Positions 42,773 to 51,277 of a DNA stretch of 64,000 bases are shown here, piece by piece. This DNA comes from Paraburkholderia sp. BCC1884 (GTDB taxonomy: Bacteria > Pseudomonadota > Gammaproteobacteria > Burkholderiales > Burkholderiaceae), in the NCBI RefSeq assembly GCF_900996225.1, contig NZ_CAAJGL010000145.1:1-64000 (forward strand), given 5' to 3'. The position numbers were made by a program, and so were the translations under genes. Positions within the stretch are counted from its first letter, which is position 1. The number at the start of each line of letters is the position of its first letter. Below the pieces are notes generated by a model. The model was not told the origin of the DNA. It worked only from the letters and a program-made list of their open reading frames with translations, and did no database searches.

Positions 42773-43081
42773 TCAGTCGCTCGCGGCGGCGAACTGGCTG
42801 TAGTACTGGCCTTTCTTGTTCAGGATAAGTTGAGCGAGAAAGTCGGCGTCGTAGGCGCGATGAAGATGCGCGTGGAATCGCTCGATATACGCCGTGATAC
42901 GCGCGGCTTCGCTCTGGAATTCCCGGAGCACGTCGAGCGTGGTCAGGTCCCAGCGGAACCGCAAGCCGAGGTCGCTGAAGGCGGCGTTGTACGCGCTCAG
43001 ATGCGCGTCGTCGGGATGGTTTGCGGGCGCGCGAGCAGCAGCGCGTGCGCCCGCTTGAGACTCAACCGTAACGTGGTTCAT
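42773..43081 (-). CDS. Small soluble hypothetical protein
   Basis: A 102-residue helical protein. An Ala-rich N-terminus leads to a conserved-looking region LGLRFRWDLTTLDVLREFQ and a helix YIERFHAHLHRAYDADFLAQ. I know no family. AGGAG lies 8 bases upstream of ATG 43081, a good translation signal. It is 96 bases downstream of a LysR gene on the same strand and ends next to the hairpin and tandem repeat. A role with the oxalate genes is only suggested by position. Confidence 0.65.
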   Translation of the reverse strand: MNHVTVESQAGARAAARAPANHPDDAHLSAYNAAFSDLGLRFRWDLTTLDVLREFQSEAARITAYIERFHAHLHRAYDADFLAQLILNKKGQYYSQFAAASD

Positions 43082-43177
43082 GACCGGACTCCTGGACTGA
43101 CAAGTGATGAAACTCACTTGCAGCATAGAAGTCCTGATCAATTTGCAATAGTTAAAGTTTTATTGGCTTTCCATAAC

Positions 43178-44125
43178 CTACTGCTTATACACGCTCAGTT
43201 CCCGGACGCGCGTGATCTTCTCGATCTGGTTCGCGCCTTCTTCCATCAGGAAGCTCTTGAAGGCCACCGCTACCGGTGGCAAACGCTTGTTCTTGCGATG
43301 CACCACGTACCAGTTGAGCATGACAGGAAAGCTTTCGACGTCGAGTACGACCAGGTGGCCCAGCTGCAATTCGAGGCTGATGGTATGCGCCGAGAGGAAC
43401 GCGATGCCCATGCCGGCGATCACGGCCTGCTTGATCGTCTCGGTGCTTTTGATCTCCATGGCGATCTTCAGGTTGGCGAGCCGCCCCGCAAAACCCTCTT
43501 CCATCGAATTCCACGTGTCCGACCCACGCTCGCGCACGATGAAGGCCTCGCTCGCCAACTGGCTCAGCTTGATGTTGCGCTTATGCGCAAGCGGATGGGT
43601 GGGCGCTGCCACGATCACATAAGGATGCGGCGCGAATGGTTCGTTGGTCGCATCGGTTTCGTGCGGCGGACGCACCATCACCGCGAGATCGGTCTGATTG
43701 GTTGCCAGTTGATGCAGCAGCTCTTCCCGATTGTGCACGGCGAGATTGAGTACGACGCCTGCGTAACGGCGCGTGAATTCGGCCAGCAGACGCGGGAAGA
43801 AGTAGTCGCCCGCGCTGATCACCGCGACATTCAGCTTGCCGCCCGAGACGCCCTTGAGTTGACTCATCGCCTCGTCGACTTCGTGGAACTGCTGAATGAT
43901 CGCGCGGCTGTAGTGGAGCATCTCGTTGCCGGCCGGCGTCAGATAGATCTTTTTACCGAGTTGCTCGAACAGCGGCAATCCGGCGTGTTCTTCGAGTTGG
44001 CGAACCTGAGTGGAGACGGCGGGCTGGGTAAGGTGCAATTCCTCGGCCGCGCGCGAGAAACTCAGGTGGCGCGCCACCGTTTCGAAAACCTTCAACTGTC
44101 GCAGAGTGGCATTGCGCATCGTCAT
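43178..44125 (-). CDS. LysR-type regulator (CbbR-like)
   Basis: A 315-residue LysR regulator. The N-terminal helix-turn-helix (LRQLKVFETVARHLSFSRAA, followed by ELHLTQPAVSTQVRQLE) is closest in style to the CbbR/CfxR group. The effector domain contains the usual LNVAVISAGDYFFPRLLAEF opening and a VIAGMGIAFLSAHT segment. It is divergent from the OxlT-type carrier gene across 417 bases, the classical layout for a regulator and its target. A short dyad, AATTA-N4-TAATT (44170-44183), lies next to its start and is a candidate LysR site. Confidence 0.88.
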   Translation of the reverse strand: MTMRNATLRQLKVFETVARHLSFSRAAEELHLTQPAVSTQVRQLEEHAGLPLFEQLGKKIYLTPAGNEMLHYSRAIIQQFHEVDEAMSQLKGVSGGKLNVAVISAGDYFFPRLLAEFTRRYAGVVLNLAVHNREELLHQLATNQTDLAVMVRPPHETDATNEPFAPHPYVIVAAPTHPLAHKRNIKLSQLASEAFIVRERGSDTWNSMEEGFAGRLANLKIAMEIKSTETIKQAVIAGMGIAFLSAHTISLELQLGHLVVLDVESFPVMLNWYVVHRKNKRLPPVAVAFKSFLMEEGANQIEKITRVRELSVYKQ

Positions 44126-44542
44126 GACCGATGTATAAGCAAATGTGAATCAACATAATAACAAACTTTAATTATTAGTAATTCAGCAATGACCCTAGCA
44201 TGGGCCTGTATAAGAAAGCGCAATTGTCGGCAGGTACTCGGGTTAACGCTTGGATACGGGGATTAAACGGTGAGATCGAGGTGATGAACCATCCTGCAAG
44301 GCGTCTCGCCGCCTCGATAATTAATTGTTCGGAATAAAGCGTTCTCGCGAAACGCGATGATTTAAGCGGTTCGGTCTTTAAAAGAAAGTGCATTAAAGAC
44401 GCAAATATTAAATCTTCCCGAATAGCAAGGTTTTTCGGGTCAAAACCATAGGGTGAGACACATACGGCGCGGCCTGTCCCCAAGAGGACTTCCTTCGGGG
44501 CGTCGGCCGGCTGCACCAGATAAAAAGGCGGAGACAAGGCTC
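44126..44542. other. Divergent region between lysR and the OxlT-type gene
   Basis: 417 bases of unusually AT-rich DNA with no supported gene. Features: the AATTA-N4-TAATT dyad at 44170-44183, next to lysR, and a GC-rich leader segment near the carrier gene in which CGGCC/GGCCG (44470-44474 with 44505-44509) and CCCC/GGGG (44478-44481 with 44497-44500) can pair. The latter would lie in the mRNA leader about 35 bases before the start codon. Confidence 0.45.
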
Positions 44543-45886
44543 ATGGACGATATCACTCAGCAAACCACGCCCGGCGTGTTCTGGGCGAACCGGTGGTGGC
44601 AACTCGTCATCGGCATGGTGTGCATGGCACTGGTGGCCAATCTGCAATATGCATGGACGTTGTTCGTCACGCCGATGAACACGCGGCATCATTGGGGCGA
44701 GGCGTCCATTCAGCTTGCCTTCGCAATTTTCATTCTGACTGAGACGTGGCTCGTGCCGCTCGAAGGATGGCTCGTCGATCGCTTCGGTCCACGGCCCGTC
44801 GTGGCGGTTGGTGCGGTGTGCGCCGGTCTCGCATGGGTGATGAACTCGTACGCCACGAGCTTGCCGGAGTTGTACGTGTCCGCCGTCATCGCCGGGATCG
44901 GCGCGGGCGGCGTGTACGGCACCTGCGTCGGCAATGCGCTGAAGTGGTTTCCCGATCGACGCGGACTCGCTGCCGGCTTGACCGCTGCGGGCTTCGGCGC
45001 GGGCGCGGCGGTGACGGTGATCCCAATCGCCAACATGATTACGCGCACGGGCTACGAGCATACGTTCTTCTTCTTCGGCATTCTGCAGGGCGGTTGCATT
45101 CTCGCGCTTGCGCTGTTGCTGAAGAAACCGAATCCGCGTGTCTACACTGCTGCGAAGAAGAAATTCGCGGTGTCGAAAGTGGATTACACACCTGGACAGA
45201 TGATCAAGACGCCGGTGTTCTGGGTGATCTACGTGTCCTTCGTAGCGGTGGCGGCAGGCGGCCTGATGGCCACCGCGCAAATCGGTCCGATCGCGAAAGA
45301 CTGGGGACTTGCACGCATTCCGATGACAATGTTCGGCATGACGTTGCCGCTACTGACCGCCACGCTGTCCATCGATAACGTGTGCAACGGCTTCACGCGT
45401 CCGCTATGTGGCTTCATCTCCGACAAGCTGGGTCGCGAGAACACGATGTTCGTGATCTTCATCGGTGAGGGTCTGGCGCTGCTCGGGTTGATGCAGTACG
45501 GCACGAACCCCTATGCCTTCATGACCTTCGCCGCGCTGATCTTCCTCTTCTGGGGCGAAATCTTCTCGATCTTTCCCGCCATCTGCGCCGACACCTTCGG
45601 CAGCAAATATGCTGCTGCCAATGCGGGTACGTTGTACACCGCGAAGGGTACGGCCTCGCTGATCGTGCCGCTTGCTTCGGTGCTGTCGGCCACGGGCGGC
45701 TGGAGTCTCGTCTTCACGGTCTCGGCGGTGGTGACGATCGCCGCGGGCGTAGCGGCAAAATTCCTGCTGGCACCAATGCGCTCGCGCTGGATCGACGCGC
45801 ACAACGAGCCGCAAGGCGTGCTCGCGGTGGCCGCTGCAGGCAAAGCGTCGCGGCTGAGTCATTGGCCCGAGCAGACGGGAGAGTAG
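44543..45886 (+). CDS. Oxalate/formate antiporter family transporter (OxlT-like)
   Basis: A 447-residue, 12-helix OFA-family carrier. It has both positive residues expected of OxlT by position: R286 after helix 8 (NGFTRPLCGFISDKLGRE) and K368 in helix 11 (AGTLYTAKGTASLIVP), corresponding to Arg272 and Lys355 of Oxalobacter OxlT. The family loop KWFPDRRGLAAGLTAAGFG is present. It is therefore the better oxalate carrier candidate of the two OFA proteins here. ATG 44543 is preferred, with GGAGAC at 44530-44535; a longer frame upstream encodes an unlikely basic extension. It is divergent from a LysR gene and 52 bases before a second one. Confidence 0.9.
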   Translation: MDDITQQTTPGVFWANRWWQLVIGMVCMALVANLQYAWTLFVTPMNTRHHWGEASIQLAFAIFILTETWLVPLEGWLVDRFGPRPVVAVGAVCAGLAWVMNSYATSLPELYVSAVIAGIGAGGVYGTCVGNALKWFPDRRGLAAGLTAAGFGAGAAVTVIPIANMITRTGYEHTFFFFGILQGGCILALALLLKKPNPRVYTAAKKKFAVSKVDYTPGQMIKTPVFWVIYVSFVAVAAGGLMATAQIGPIAKDWGLARIPMTMFGMTLPLLTATLSIDNVCNGFTRPLCGFISDKLGRENTMFVIFIGEGLALLGLMQYGTNPYAFMTFAALIFLFWGEIFSIFPAICADTFGSKYAAANAGTLYTAKGTASLIVPLASVLSATGGWSLVFTVSAVVTIAAGVAAKFLLAPMRSRWIDAHNEPQGVLAVAAAGKASRLSHWPEQTGE

Positions 45887-45937
45887 GGTGGCGTGTTCGC
45901 ACTCGGGAGTCGCGCGTTTGCATCAGGTCGTGATGTC

Positions 45938-46921
45938 ATGAACGTGTCGTTGCAGCAACTCAAGGTGTTTGTCGCCGTCGCGCGTGAACGCAGTTTTACG
46001 CGCGCGGCGCGCGAGTTCGATCTGACGCAGTCGGCAGTGAGCCGGTGCGTGCGCGAACTCGAAGAGGCGGTGGAGCTGAAACTGTTCGACCGCACCACGC
46101 GCCAGGTCGAACTCACGCATGCGGGCGCGAGTCTGGAGCGCCGGATCGGCCGCCTGCTGGATGAAATCGATCTCACCCTGCGCGAAGAACGCGCCGCTTA
46201 CGACGGTCACACGGGTGTCGTCGTGCTGGCGAGCAATCCGGTGTTGTCGTCGAGCTGGGTGGCGCAGGGACTCGCGCGCTGCGCGGCGGACTTCCCGAAG
46301 CTGGTCGTGTCCGTCAAGGACCAGCCGCAATGCAGCGTGCTCGCGAGCGTCGAGCAAGGCGAAGTGGATTTCGGCGTGGTTTCGCTGGCCGAACCGCTCG
46401 CCGGCGATCTGTTGCACGCGCAAGCAGTTTTCACCACGCCGCTGCATGCGGTGATGCCGCCCAGTCATCCGCTGGCCCGGCACGCGAGTATCGCGTGGAG
46501 TGCCTTGCAGGAGTGGGCGCTCGTCACGCTAAACGCCGACGCGGGTGTGCGGGCGGCGCTCGACCTCGCCTTCAACGCCAACGGACTCAAGCGGCGGCCC
46601 GTGCAGGAACTCGGCCACGTCGCGGCGGTATTGCGCATGGTCGAACTGGACCTCGGCGTCGGCGTATTGCCGGTCGGCGCGCATTGGCCCGCGCCTGGCG
46701 ATTCGCTGGTGAGCCGGCCGCTCACGCCGGCGATTCATTTGACGACGCTGCTCGTGCATCGCCGTCACCGTTCGCTTCGGCCGAACGCCTCGGCGGCGTG
46801 GGCCAAGTTCGCGGCATCTGCTGAAGCACTATCGGACGAGGCCGGCGCGCCGCGATCCGCTTCCCACGAGGTTCCCCGGACGGCAGCCGCCCGTGGCGGC
46901 GCTGTGCTGCATCAGCCCTAG
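45938..46921 (+). CDS. LysR-type transcriptional regulator
   Basis: A 327-residue LysR regulator. Helix-turn-helix: LQQLKVFVAVARERSFTRAA, then EFDLTQSAVSRCVRELE. The effector domain includes GVVVLASNPVLSSSWVAQGL and LDLGVGVLPVGAHWPAP. The ATG at 45938 has AGGTCG upstream and begins at the DNA-binding domain. The C-terminal about 30 residues are a non-conserved Ala/Arg-rich tail. It follows the OxlT-type gene by 52 bases and precedes the aldehyde dehydrogenase by 53, so it sits inside an apparent three-gene unit. Confidence 0.88.
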   Translation: MNVSLQQLKVFVAVARERSFTRAAREFDLTQSAVSRCVRELEEAVELKLFDRTTRQVELTHAGASLERRIGRLLDEIDLTLREERAAYDGHTGVVVLASNPVLSSSWVAQGLARCAADFPKLVVSVKDQPQCSVLASVEQGEVDFGVVSLAEPLAGDLLHAQAVFTTPLHAVMPPSHPLARHASIAWSALQEWALVTLNADAGVRAALDLAFNANGLKRRPVQELGHVAAVLRMVELDLGVGVLPVGAHWPAPGDSLVSRPLTPAIHLTTLLVHRRHRSLRPNASAAWAKFAASAEALSDEAGAPRSASHEVPRTAAARGGAVLHQP

Positions 46922-46973
46922 CTTCGCCGAATGCCCCGACGCCCATGCCTCATACCATGCAAGGAGCTTTACG

Positions 46974-48425
46974 ATGGAAGCTGACACCGACCTCAGACGC
47001 CATGACCTGCTGATCAACGGCAAACGCTTGCCGCCCGGCACGGGCGAATACTCCGTCGACATCAACCCGGCCACCGAAGAGCCGATTGCGCTGGTTGCGC
47101 AAGGCAGCGCCGCCGACGTCGACACCGCGGTGCTGGCCGCGCGTGCGGCGTTGAAAGTATGGAATGCGATCCGGGCGGCCGAACGTGGCCGCATCCTGAT
47201 GCGCCTCGCCGCACTGATGCGGGAAAACTTCGACGAACTCGCCTCGCTCGAAAGTCTCGACGCGGGCAAACCGATTTCCGCCGTGATGCGCCAGGACATT
47301 CCGGCCGCGATCGATACGCTCGAATACTACGCAGGCTGGTGCGACAAGATCAACGGTCAGGTGGTGCCGGTGCGTCCCGACGCATTGACGTACACCTTGC
47401 GCGAGCCGGTCGGCGTAGTGGCCGCGATCGTGCCGTGGAATTTCCCCCTCATGATCGGCATGTGGAAGATCGCGCCGGCGCTCGCCTGCGGGTGCACGCT
47501 GATCGTCAAGCCTGCGGAGATCACGCCGCTGACCGCCTTGCGCATCGGCGAACTCGCGCTCGAAGCGGGCGTGCCGCCCGGTGTGCTGAATATCGTCACC
47601 GGCAAGGGACGGGTGGTCGGCGACGCTTTGGTCGCGCATCCGGGCGTCGACAAGGTGACCTTCACCGGTTCGCCTTCGGTTGGACGAGGCATCCTGCAAG
47701 GCGCGGCGGGCAATTTCAAACGCGTCACGCTGGAGCTGGGTGGCAAGTCGGCCAACCTGATCTTTCCCGATGCCAATCTCGACAACGCAGTGCGCGCTGC
47801 CGCCGCAGGGATTTTCTTCAACACCGGCCAGGTGTGTTCGGCGGGTTCGCGCATTCTCGCGCATCGCGATGTGTACGACGAAGTCGTCGAGCGACTTGCC
47901 GCGCGGGCAAAAACCATCAAGGTCGGCGATCCGTTGACGCGTGAAACGTCCATGGGACCGCTCATTTCCGCCGCGCAGATGAAGACCGTGCTGGGCTATG
48001 TCGAGACCGGGCGCGCCGAAGGCGCTTCGCTCGTGACGGGCGGCGCGCGGGTGGGCGAGCGCGGCTTCTTCGTCGAGCCGACGGTGTTCGCCAACGTCGA
48101 GCATGAAATGCGTATTTCGCAGGAGGAGATCTTTGGCCCGGTGGCGAGCGTAATCCGTTTCAACGACGAGGCGGACGCGATCCGCATCGCCAACGGCACG
48201 CTCTACAGTCTTGCGGCCGGCGTGTGGAGTGCCGACATTGGACGAGTGCATCGCGTGGCGCGAGATCTGAAAGCGGGCACCGTGTGGATCAATACCTACG
48301 GCTACACGGACGTGCGTTTGCCTTGGGGCGGCTCCGGCGATTCGGGCTTCGGCCGTGAGCACGGCGATGTGGCGATCGAAAACTTCACCGAGCCGAAGGC
48401 GGTGTGGCTGGCGATCGATCAGTAA
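46974..48425 (+). CDS. NAD(P)-dependent aldehyde dehydrogenase
   Basis: A 483-residue enzyme of the ALDH superfamily. Catalytic C288 (TGQVCSAGSR) and general base E254 (LELGGKSANLIF) are present, with the oxyanion asparagine in VPWNFPLM and the Rossmann GSPSVGRGI loop. The length and pattern match betaine-aldehyde or phenylacetaldehyde-type dehydrogenases; the aldehyde cannot be named. AAGGAG lies 8 bases before ATG 46974. It ends the gene group containing the OxlT-type carrier and a LysR regulator, and a bidirectional terminator follows. Confidence 0.92.
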   Translation: MEADTDLRRHDLLINGKRLPPGTGEYSVDINPATEEPIALVAQGSAADVDTAVLAARAALKVWNAIRAAERGRILMRLAALMRENFDELASLESLDAGKPISAVMRQDIPAAIDTLEYYAGWCDKINGQVVPVRPDALTYTLREPVGVVAAIVPWNFPLMIGMWKIAPALACGCTLIVKPAEITPLTALRIGELALEAGVPPGVLNIVTGKGRVVGDALVAHPGVDKVTFTGSPSVGRGILQGAAGNFKRVTLELGGKSANLIFPDANLDNAVRAAAAGIFFNTGQVCSAGSRILAHRDVYDEVVERLAARAKTIKVGDPLTRETSMGPLISAAQMKTVLGYVETGRAEGASLVTGGARVGERGFFVEPTVFANVEHEMRISQEEIFGPVASVIRFNDEADAIRIANGTLYSLAAGVWSADIGRVHRVARDLKAGTVWINTYGYTDVRLPWGGSGDSGFGREHGDVAIENFTEPKAVWLAIDQ

Positions 48426-48434
48426 CGACGCATT

Positions 48435-48470
48435 AAAAAAGGGGCAAGCGTCACGCGCCTGCCCCTTCTT
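48435..48470. terminator. Bidirectional intrinsic terminator
   Basis: GGGGCA (48441-48446) pairs with TGCCCC (48460-48465), with an inner GCG/CGC pairing. A6 precedes the stem (T6 on the minus strand) and TTCTTT follows it. It serves the aldehyde dehydrogenase gene (+) and the convergent ketopantoate reductase-like gene (-). Confidence 0.88.
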
Positions 48471-48487
48471 TGACTTCACCGAACCGC

Positions 48488-49465
48488 TCAGCCGCCCTGC
48501 AATGCCATCCGCTCACGCAACTTGATGAGCGCCAGCACGACGTCGATAGTCGGGGTGGGCTCGGCAACCAGATGCCCCATTTCCTGCACCACCGTCAGCA
48601 GCGGATCGATCTCCATTGGCCGACGGTTTTCCAGGTCGACCAGCGTGGAGGTTTTGTGCGCGCCGACCGCGCCCGCACCGTCGATCCGCTTTTCAACGTC
48701 GACGCGAAAATGCACACCGAACTGTTCCGCGATGCGCTTGGCTTCCAGCATCATCGTGCGTGAGACGGCGCGCGTGCCGGGGTCGCTCGTGAGCACGTCG
48801 AGCGTGGCATGCGTCAACGCGCTGATCGGGTTGAAGCATAGATTGCCCCACAACTTCAGCCAGATTTCATCGCGGATATTGTCGCGAATCGGCGCCTCGA
48901 AGCCGGCCGCCTGCATGATCTCGTGCAACTGCTGAATGCGTGGCGTGCGTTCGCCGCTCGGCTCGCCAATCGGGAATTTCTTGCCGTACACGTGCTTGAT
49001 GACACCCGGCTCGACGATCTCCGCCGCCGGATACAGCACGCAGCCGATGGCCCGCTCGGGGCCGAGCCTGGTCCATTGCGCGCCGTCCGGATCGACGCTC
49101 GCCAGACGCGTGCCGGCGAAGCGGCCGCCGTGCTGGTAAAAGTACCAATAGGGAATGCCATTGACGCCCGTGACGATCGCTGTGTGCTTGCCGAGCAGCG
49201 GCTGCATCGCATCGACCACACCGGGAAGCGAGTGCGCCTTCAGCGTGATGATCACGACGTCCTGCACGCCGAGCTCGCTCGGGTCGGAAGTGCAGCGTAC
49301 CGGCGCGCTGTAGGTCTCGCCGTCCATGATCAGCCGCGCGCCGTGTTCGCGCATCGCCGCGAGATGCGCGCCGCGCGCGACGAAACTCACGTCCGCGCCG
49401 GCGCGTGCCAGTTGCACGCCCATCATCCCACCAATCGCCCCCGCCCCGAAGATACAGATCTTCAT
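48488..49465 (-). CDS. Ketopantoate reductase family protein (PanE/ApbA-like)
   Basis: A 325-residue NADPH-dependent 2-oxoacid reductase of the PanE/ApbA family. The N-terminal CIFGAGAIGGMMG is the dinucleotide-binding loop, ITLKAHSLPGV contains the family's conserved lysine region, and KLWGNLCFNPISALT and LENRRPMEID hold the lysine and glutamate that act in catalysis in E. coli PanE. AGGAG lies 8 bases before ATG 49465. Burkholderiaceae carry several paralogues, so true pantothenate synthesis is uncertain; an organic-acid reductase role fits the neighbourhood equally well. Confidence 0.88.
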   Translation of the reverse strand: MKICIFGAGAIGGMMGVQLARAGADVSFVARGAHLAAMREHGARLIMDGETYSAPVRCTSDPSELGVQDVVIITLKAHSLPGVVDAMQPLLGKHTAIVTGVNGIPYWYFYQHGGRFAGTRLASVDPDGAQWTRLGPERAIGCVLYPAAEIVEPGVIKHVYGKKFPIGEPSGERTPRIQQLHEIMQAAGFEAPIRDNIRDEIWLKLWGNLCFNPISALTHATLDVLTSDPGTRAVSRTMMLEAKRIAEQFGVHFRVDVEKRIDGAGAVGAHKTSTLVDLENRRPMEIDPLLTVVQEMGHLVAEPTPTIDVVLALIKLRERMALQGG

Positions 49466-49798
49466 GATGCCGCTCCTGTGACTATGAGAAGTCGCTGGCC
49501 CGATGCCGCCGCCTGCCGTGCCCGGCGGCGGGTCACTAATCGAGCATACGGGCGAGCCACGAATCACGATAGTTAAAGTTTCTCGCTTGTCCCATTAGGG
49601 ATCGGTTATGGACGGCGCGCGTCCCTGACGAGATCGGTGCGAACTCAGAACCCATCGGCAAGCGCTCGAACAGACCGACGAATGCTGCACTGCATTGGGA
49701 AACTTCTCAGGCCACAGCGCCCACTCCGAGAGCAAAATCCGGTTCCCTTGAGAGTGATGCGGTTGAGCGGCATTACGTGACCTGTTGAGAGTAATGCC
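49466..49798 (+). promoter_or_regulatory. Exopolysaccharide operon upstream region with direct and inverted repeats
   Basis: A 333-base spacer without a gene. Two direct repeats, TTGAGAGTGATGC (49748-49760) and TTGAGAGTAATGC (49785-49797), differ at one base and start 37 bases apart. GGCATTAC (49769-49776) and GTAATGCC (49791-49798) form a perfect inverted repeat whose right arm touches the ATG at 49799; the GAGAG ribosome site lies at the edge of the loop. This suggests a regulator site, translational control, or both. Confidence 0.6.
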
Positions 49799-51232
49799 AT
49801 GAAGTCGATGCATTCGGCAATCCGTCAATCCACCAGTCACGGTTTCACCGATCTGGAAAGCGCGTTGGCGCGCCTGCTCGACATCATGTTGATCGCGTTG
49901 AGCGCGACCCTCGCCTTGTGGGTTGTCCGCCTCGATGGCGGCCAACGGATTGTCGACGGTACGGTCGCAGCGTACGTGGCTTTCGACCTGACTTTCGCCG
50001 TGCTGGTGTTGCCGTGGTTCGGCGTCTACGACTCGTGGCGCGGCCGCTCGAAATGGCGCTTGAGCGCCAGGCTCGTAGTCGGCTGGATCGTGGTGCAGGC
50101 GTGCGGGCTCGCGATGATGTTCCTGCTGCACAGCACCGCGTCGGTGTCACGGCTCTGGTGCGTGAGCTGGACCGCGATCACGGCCGCCTTGCTCGTCGCG
50201 TCGAGGCTGCTGGTGCACGCGGTGCTCGGGCGGTTACGACGCGCGGGAAGGAACCTGCGCCGGGTCGCCGTGGTGGGTGCGGGGGCGCATCGCGACAGCG
50301 TGATTGCCAATCTCGCCGCGTCGCCCGAGGCGGGTTTCCGGGCGGTCGCCACCTTGAACACGCGGCACGGCACGCAGCCGGATTTTCCGGGCTTGCGTTC
50401 GTTTGTGCGTCTGAGCGAGTTCGCCGGCTGGGTCCGGCGCGAACAGATCGAAGAAGTCTGGCTGGCGCTGCCAATGTCCGACGAAGACACCGCGCTGAGC
50501 CTGCTCGAAGCATTCAGCGGCGACCTCGTCAATGTGCGTTTCATTCCGGACGTGCGCGGCCTTGCCATGTTCGACCGGCATGTCGTCGATCTGATCGGCG
50601 CACCCGCGATCAATCTGATGGCCTCGCCGATGTCGCAGCACGCGTTGCTGCAAAAGGCGATCTTCGACCGGCTGTTCGCCGCTGTGGCGCTGCTCGCCTT
50701 GTCGCCCGTGATGTTGTCGATCGCGGCGGCCGTGAAGCTGTCCTCGAAGGGACCGGCGTTGTTCACGCAGCGGCGCAAGGGTGCGGATGGGCGGGTCTTC
50801 CGCATCTATAAATTTCGCTCGATGCGTCTGCACGCCGAGCGACCCGGCACGCTGCGTCAAGCCACGCACGGGGACCCTCGCGTGACGCGGCTCGGCGCAT
50901 TTCTACGGCGCACGAGTCTCGACGAATTGCCGCAGTTCCTGAACGTGCTGCGGGGGGAGATGTCGGTGGTCGGGCCACGGCCTCACGCGATCGAACACGA
51001 CGATCAGTACCGCACGATTGTCGACGGCTATATCCATCGTTACAGGGTCAAGCCGGGTATTACCGGTTGGGCGCAAATCAACGGCTTTCGCGGCGAGACC
51101 GACCGCATCGAAAAGATGCAGGGACGTGTCGAGCACGATCTGTACTACCTGCGTAACTGGTCGTTCGGACTGGACATGCGGATTGTTTTTTCTACGGTGA
51201 TGAAGGGCTTTCGGCACCGGAATGCGTATTGA
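49799..51232 (+). CDS. Undecaprenyl-phosphate sugar phosphotransferase (WcaJ-like)
   Basis: A 477-residue initiating enzyme that transfers a sugar-1-phosphate to undecaprenyl phosphate at the inner membrane. The N-terminal third has four membrane helices, followed by a nucleotide-binding-like domain (VAVVGAGAHRDSVIANLAAS), a fifth helix (LFAAVALLALSPVMLSI) and the catalytic bacterial sugar transferase domain with KGPALFTQRRKG, IYKFRSMR, SLDELPQFLNVLRGEMSVVG and PGITGWAQINGFRG. Architecture matches WcaJ, which usually loads glucose or galactose. It is the first gene of the polysaccharide operon. Confidence 0.93.
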   Translation: MKSMHSAIRQSTSHGFTDLESALARLLDIMLIALSATLALWVVRLDGGQRIVDGTVAAYVAFDLTFAVLVLPWFGVYDSWRGRSKWRLSARLVVGWIVVQACGLAMMFLLHSTASVSRLWCVSWTAITAALLVASRLLVHAVLGRLRRAGRNLRRVAVVGAGAHRDSVIANLAASPEAGFRAVATLNTRHGTQPDFPGLRSFVRLSEFAGWVRREQIEEVWLALPMSDEDTALSLLEAFSGDLVNVRFIPDVRGLAMFDRHVVDLIGAPAINLMASPMSQHALLQKAIFDRLFAAVALLALSPVMLSIAAAVKLSSKGPALFTQRRKGADGRVFRIYKFRSMRLHAERPGTLRQATHGDPRVTRLGAFLRRTSLDELPQFLNVLRGEMSVVGPRPHAIEHDDQYRTIVDGYIHRYRVKPGITGWAQINGFRGETDRIEKMQGRVEHDLYYLRNWSFGLDMRIVFSTVMKGFRHRNAY

Positions 51233-51277
51233 GGCGCGGCTGTCCGCTGCGCTCGTTTGAAGAACAGGTTGAACACG

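Noticed and set aside
44470..44509. Riboswitch in the OxlT-type leader
   Set aside because: The segment can fold, but I recognise no conserved core of a known riboswitch class; the pairing is short and interrupted.
44175..44537. Possible 120-codon minus-strand gene between lysR and the OxlT-type gene
   Set aside because: Needs a TTG start without a ribosome site, resembles no family, and occupies what must be the divergent promoter region.
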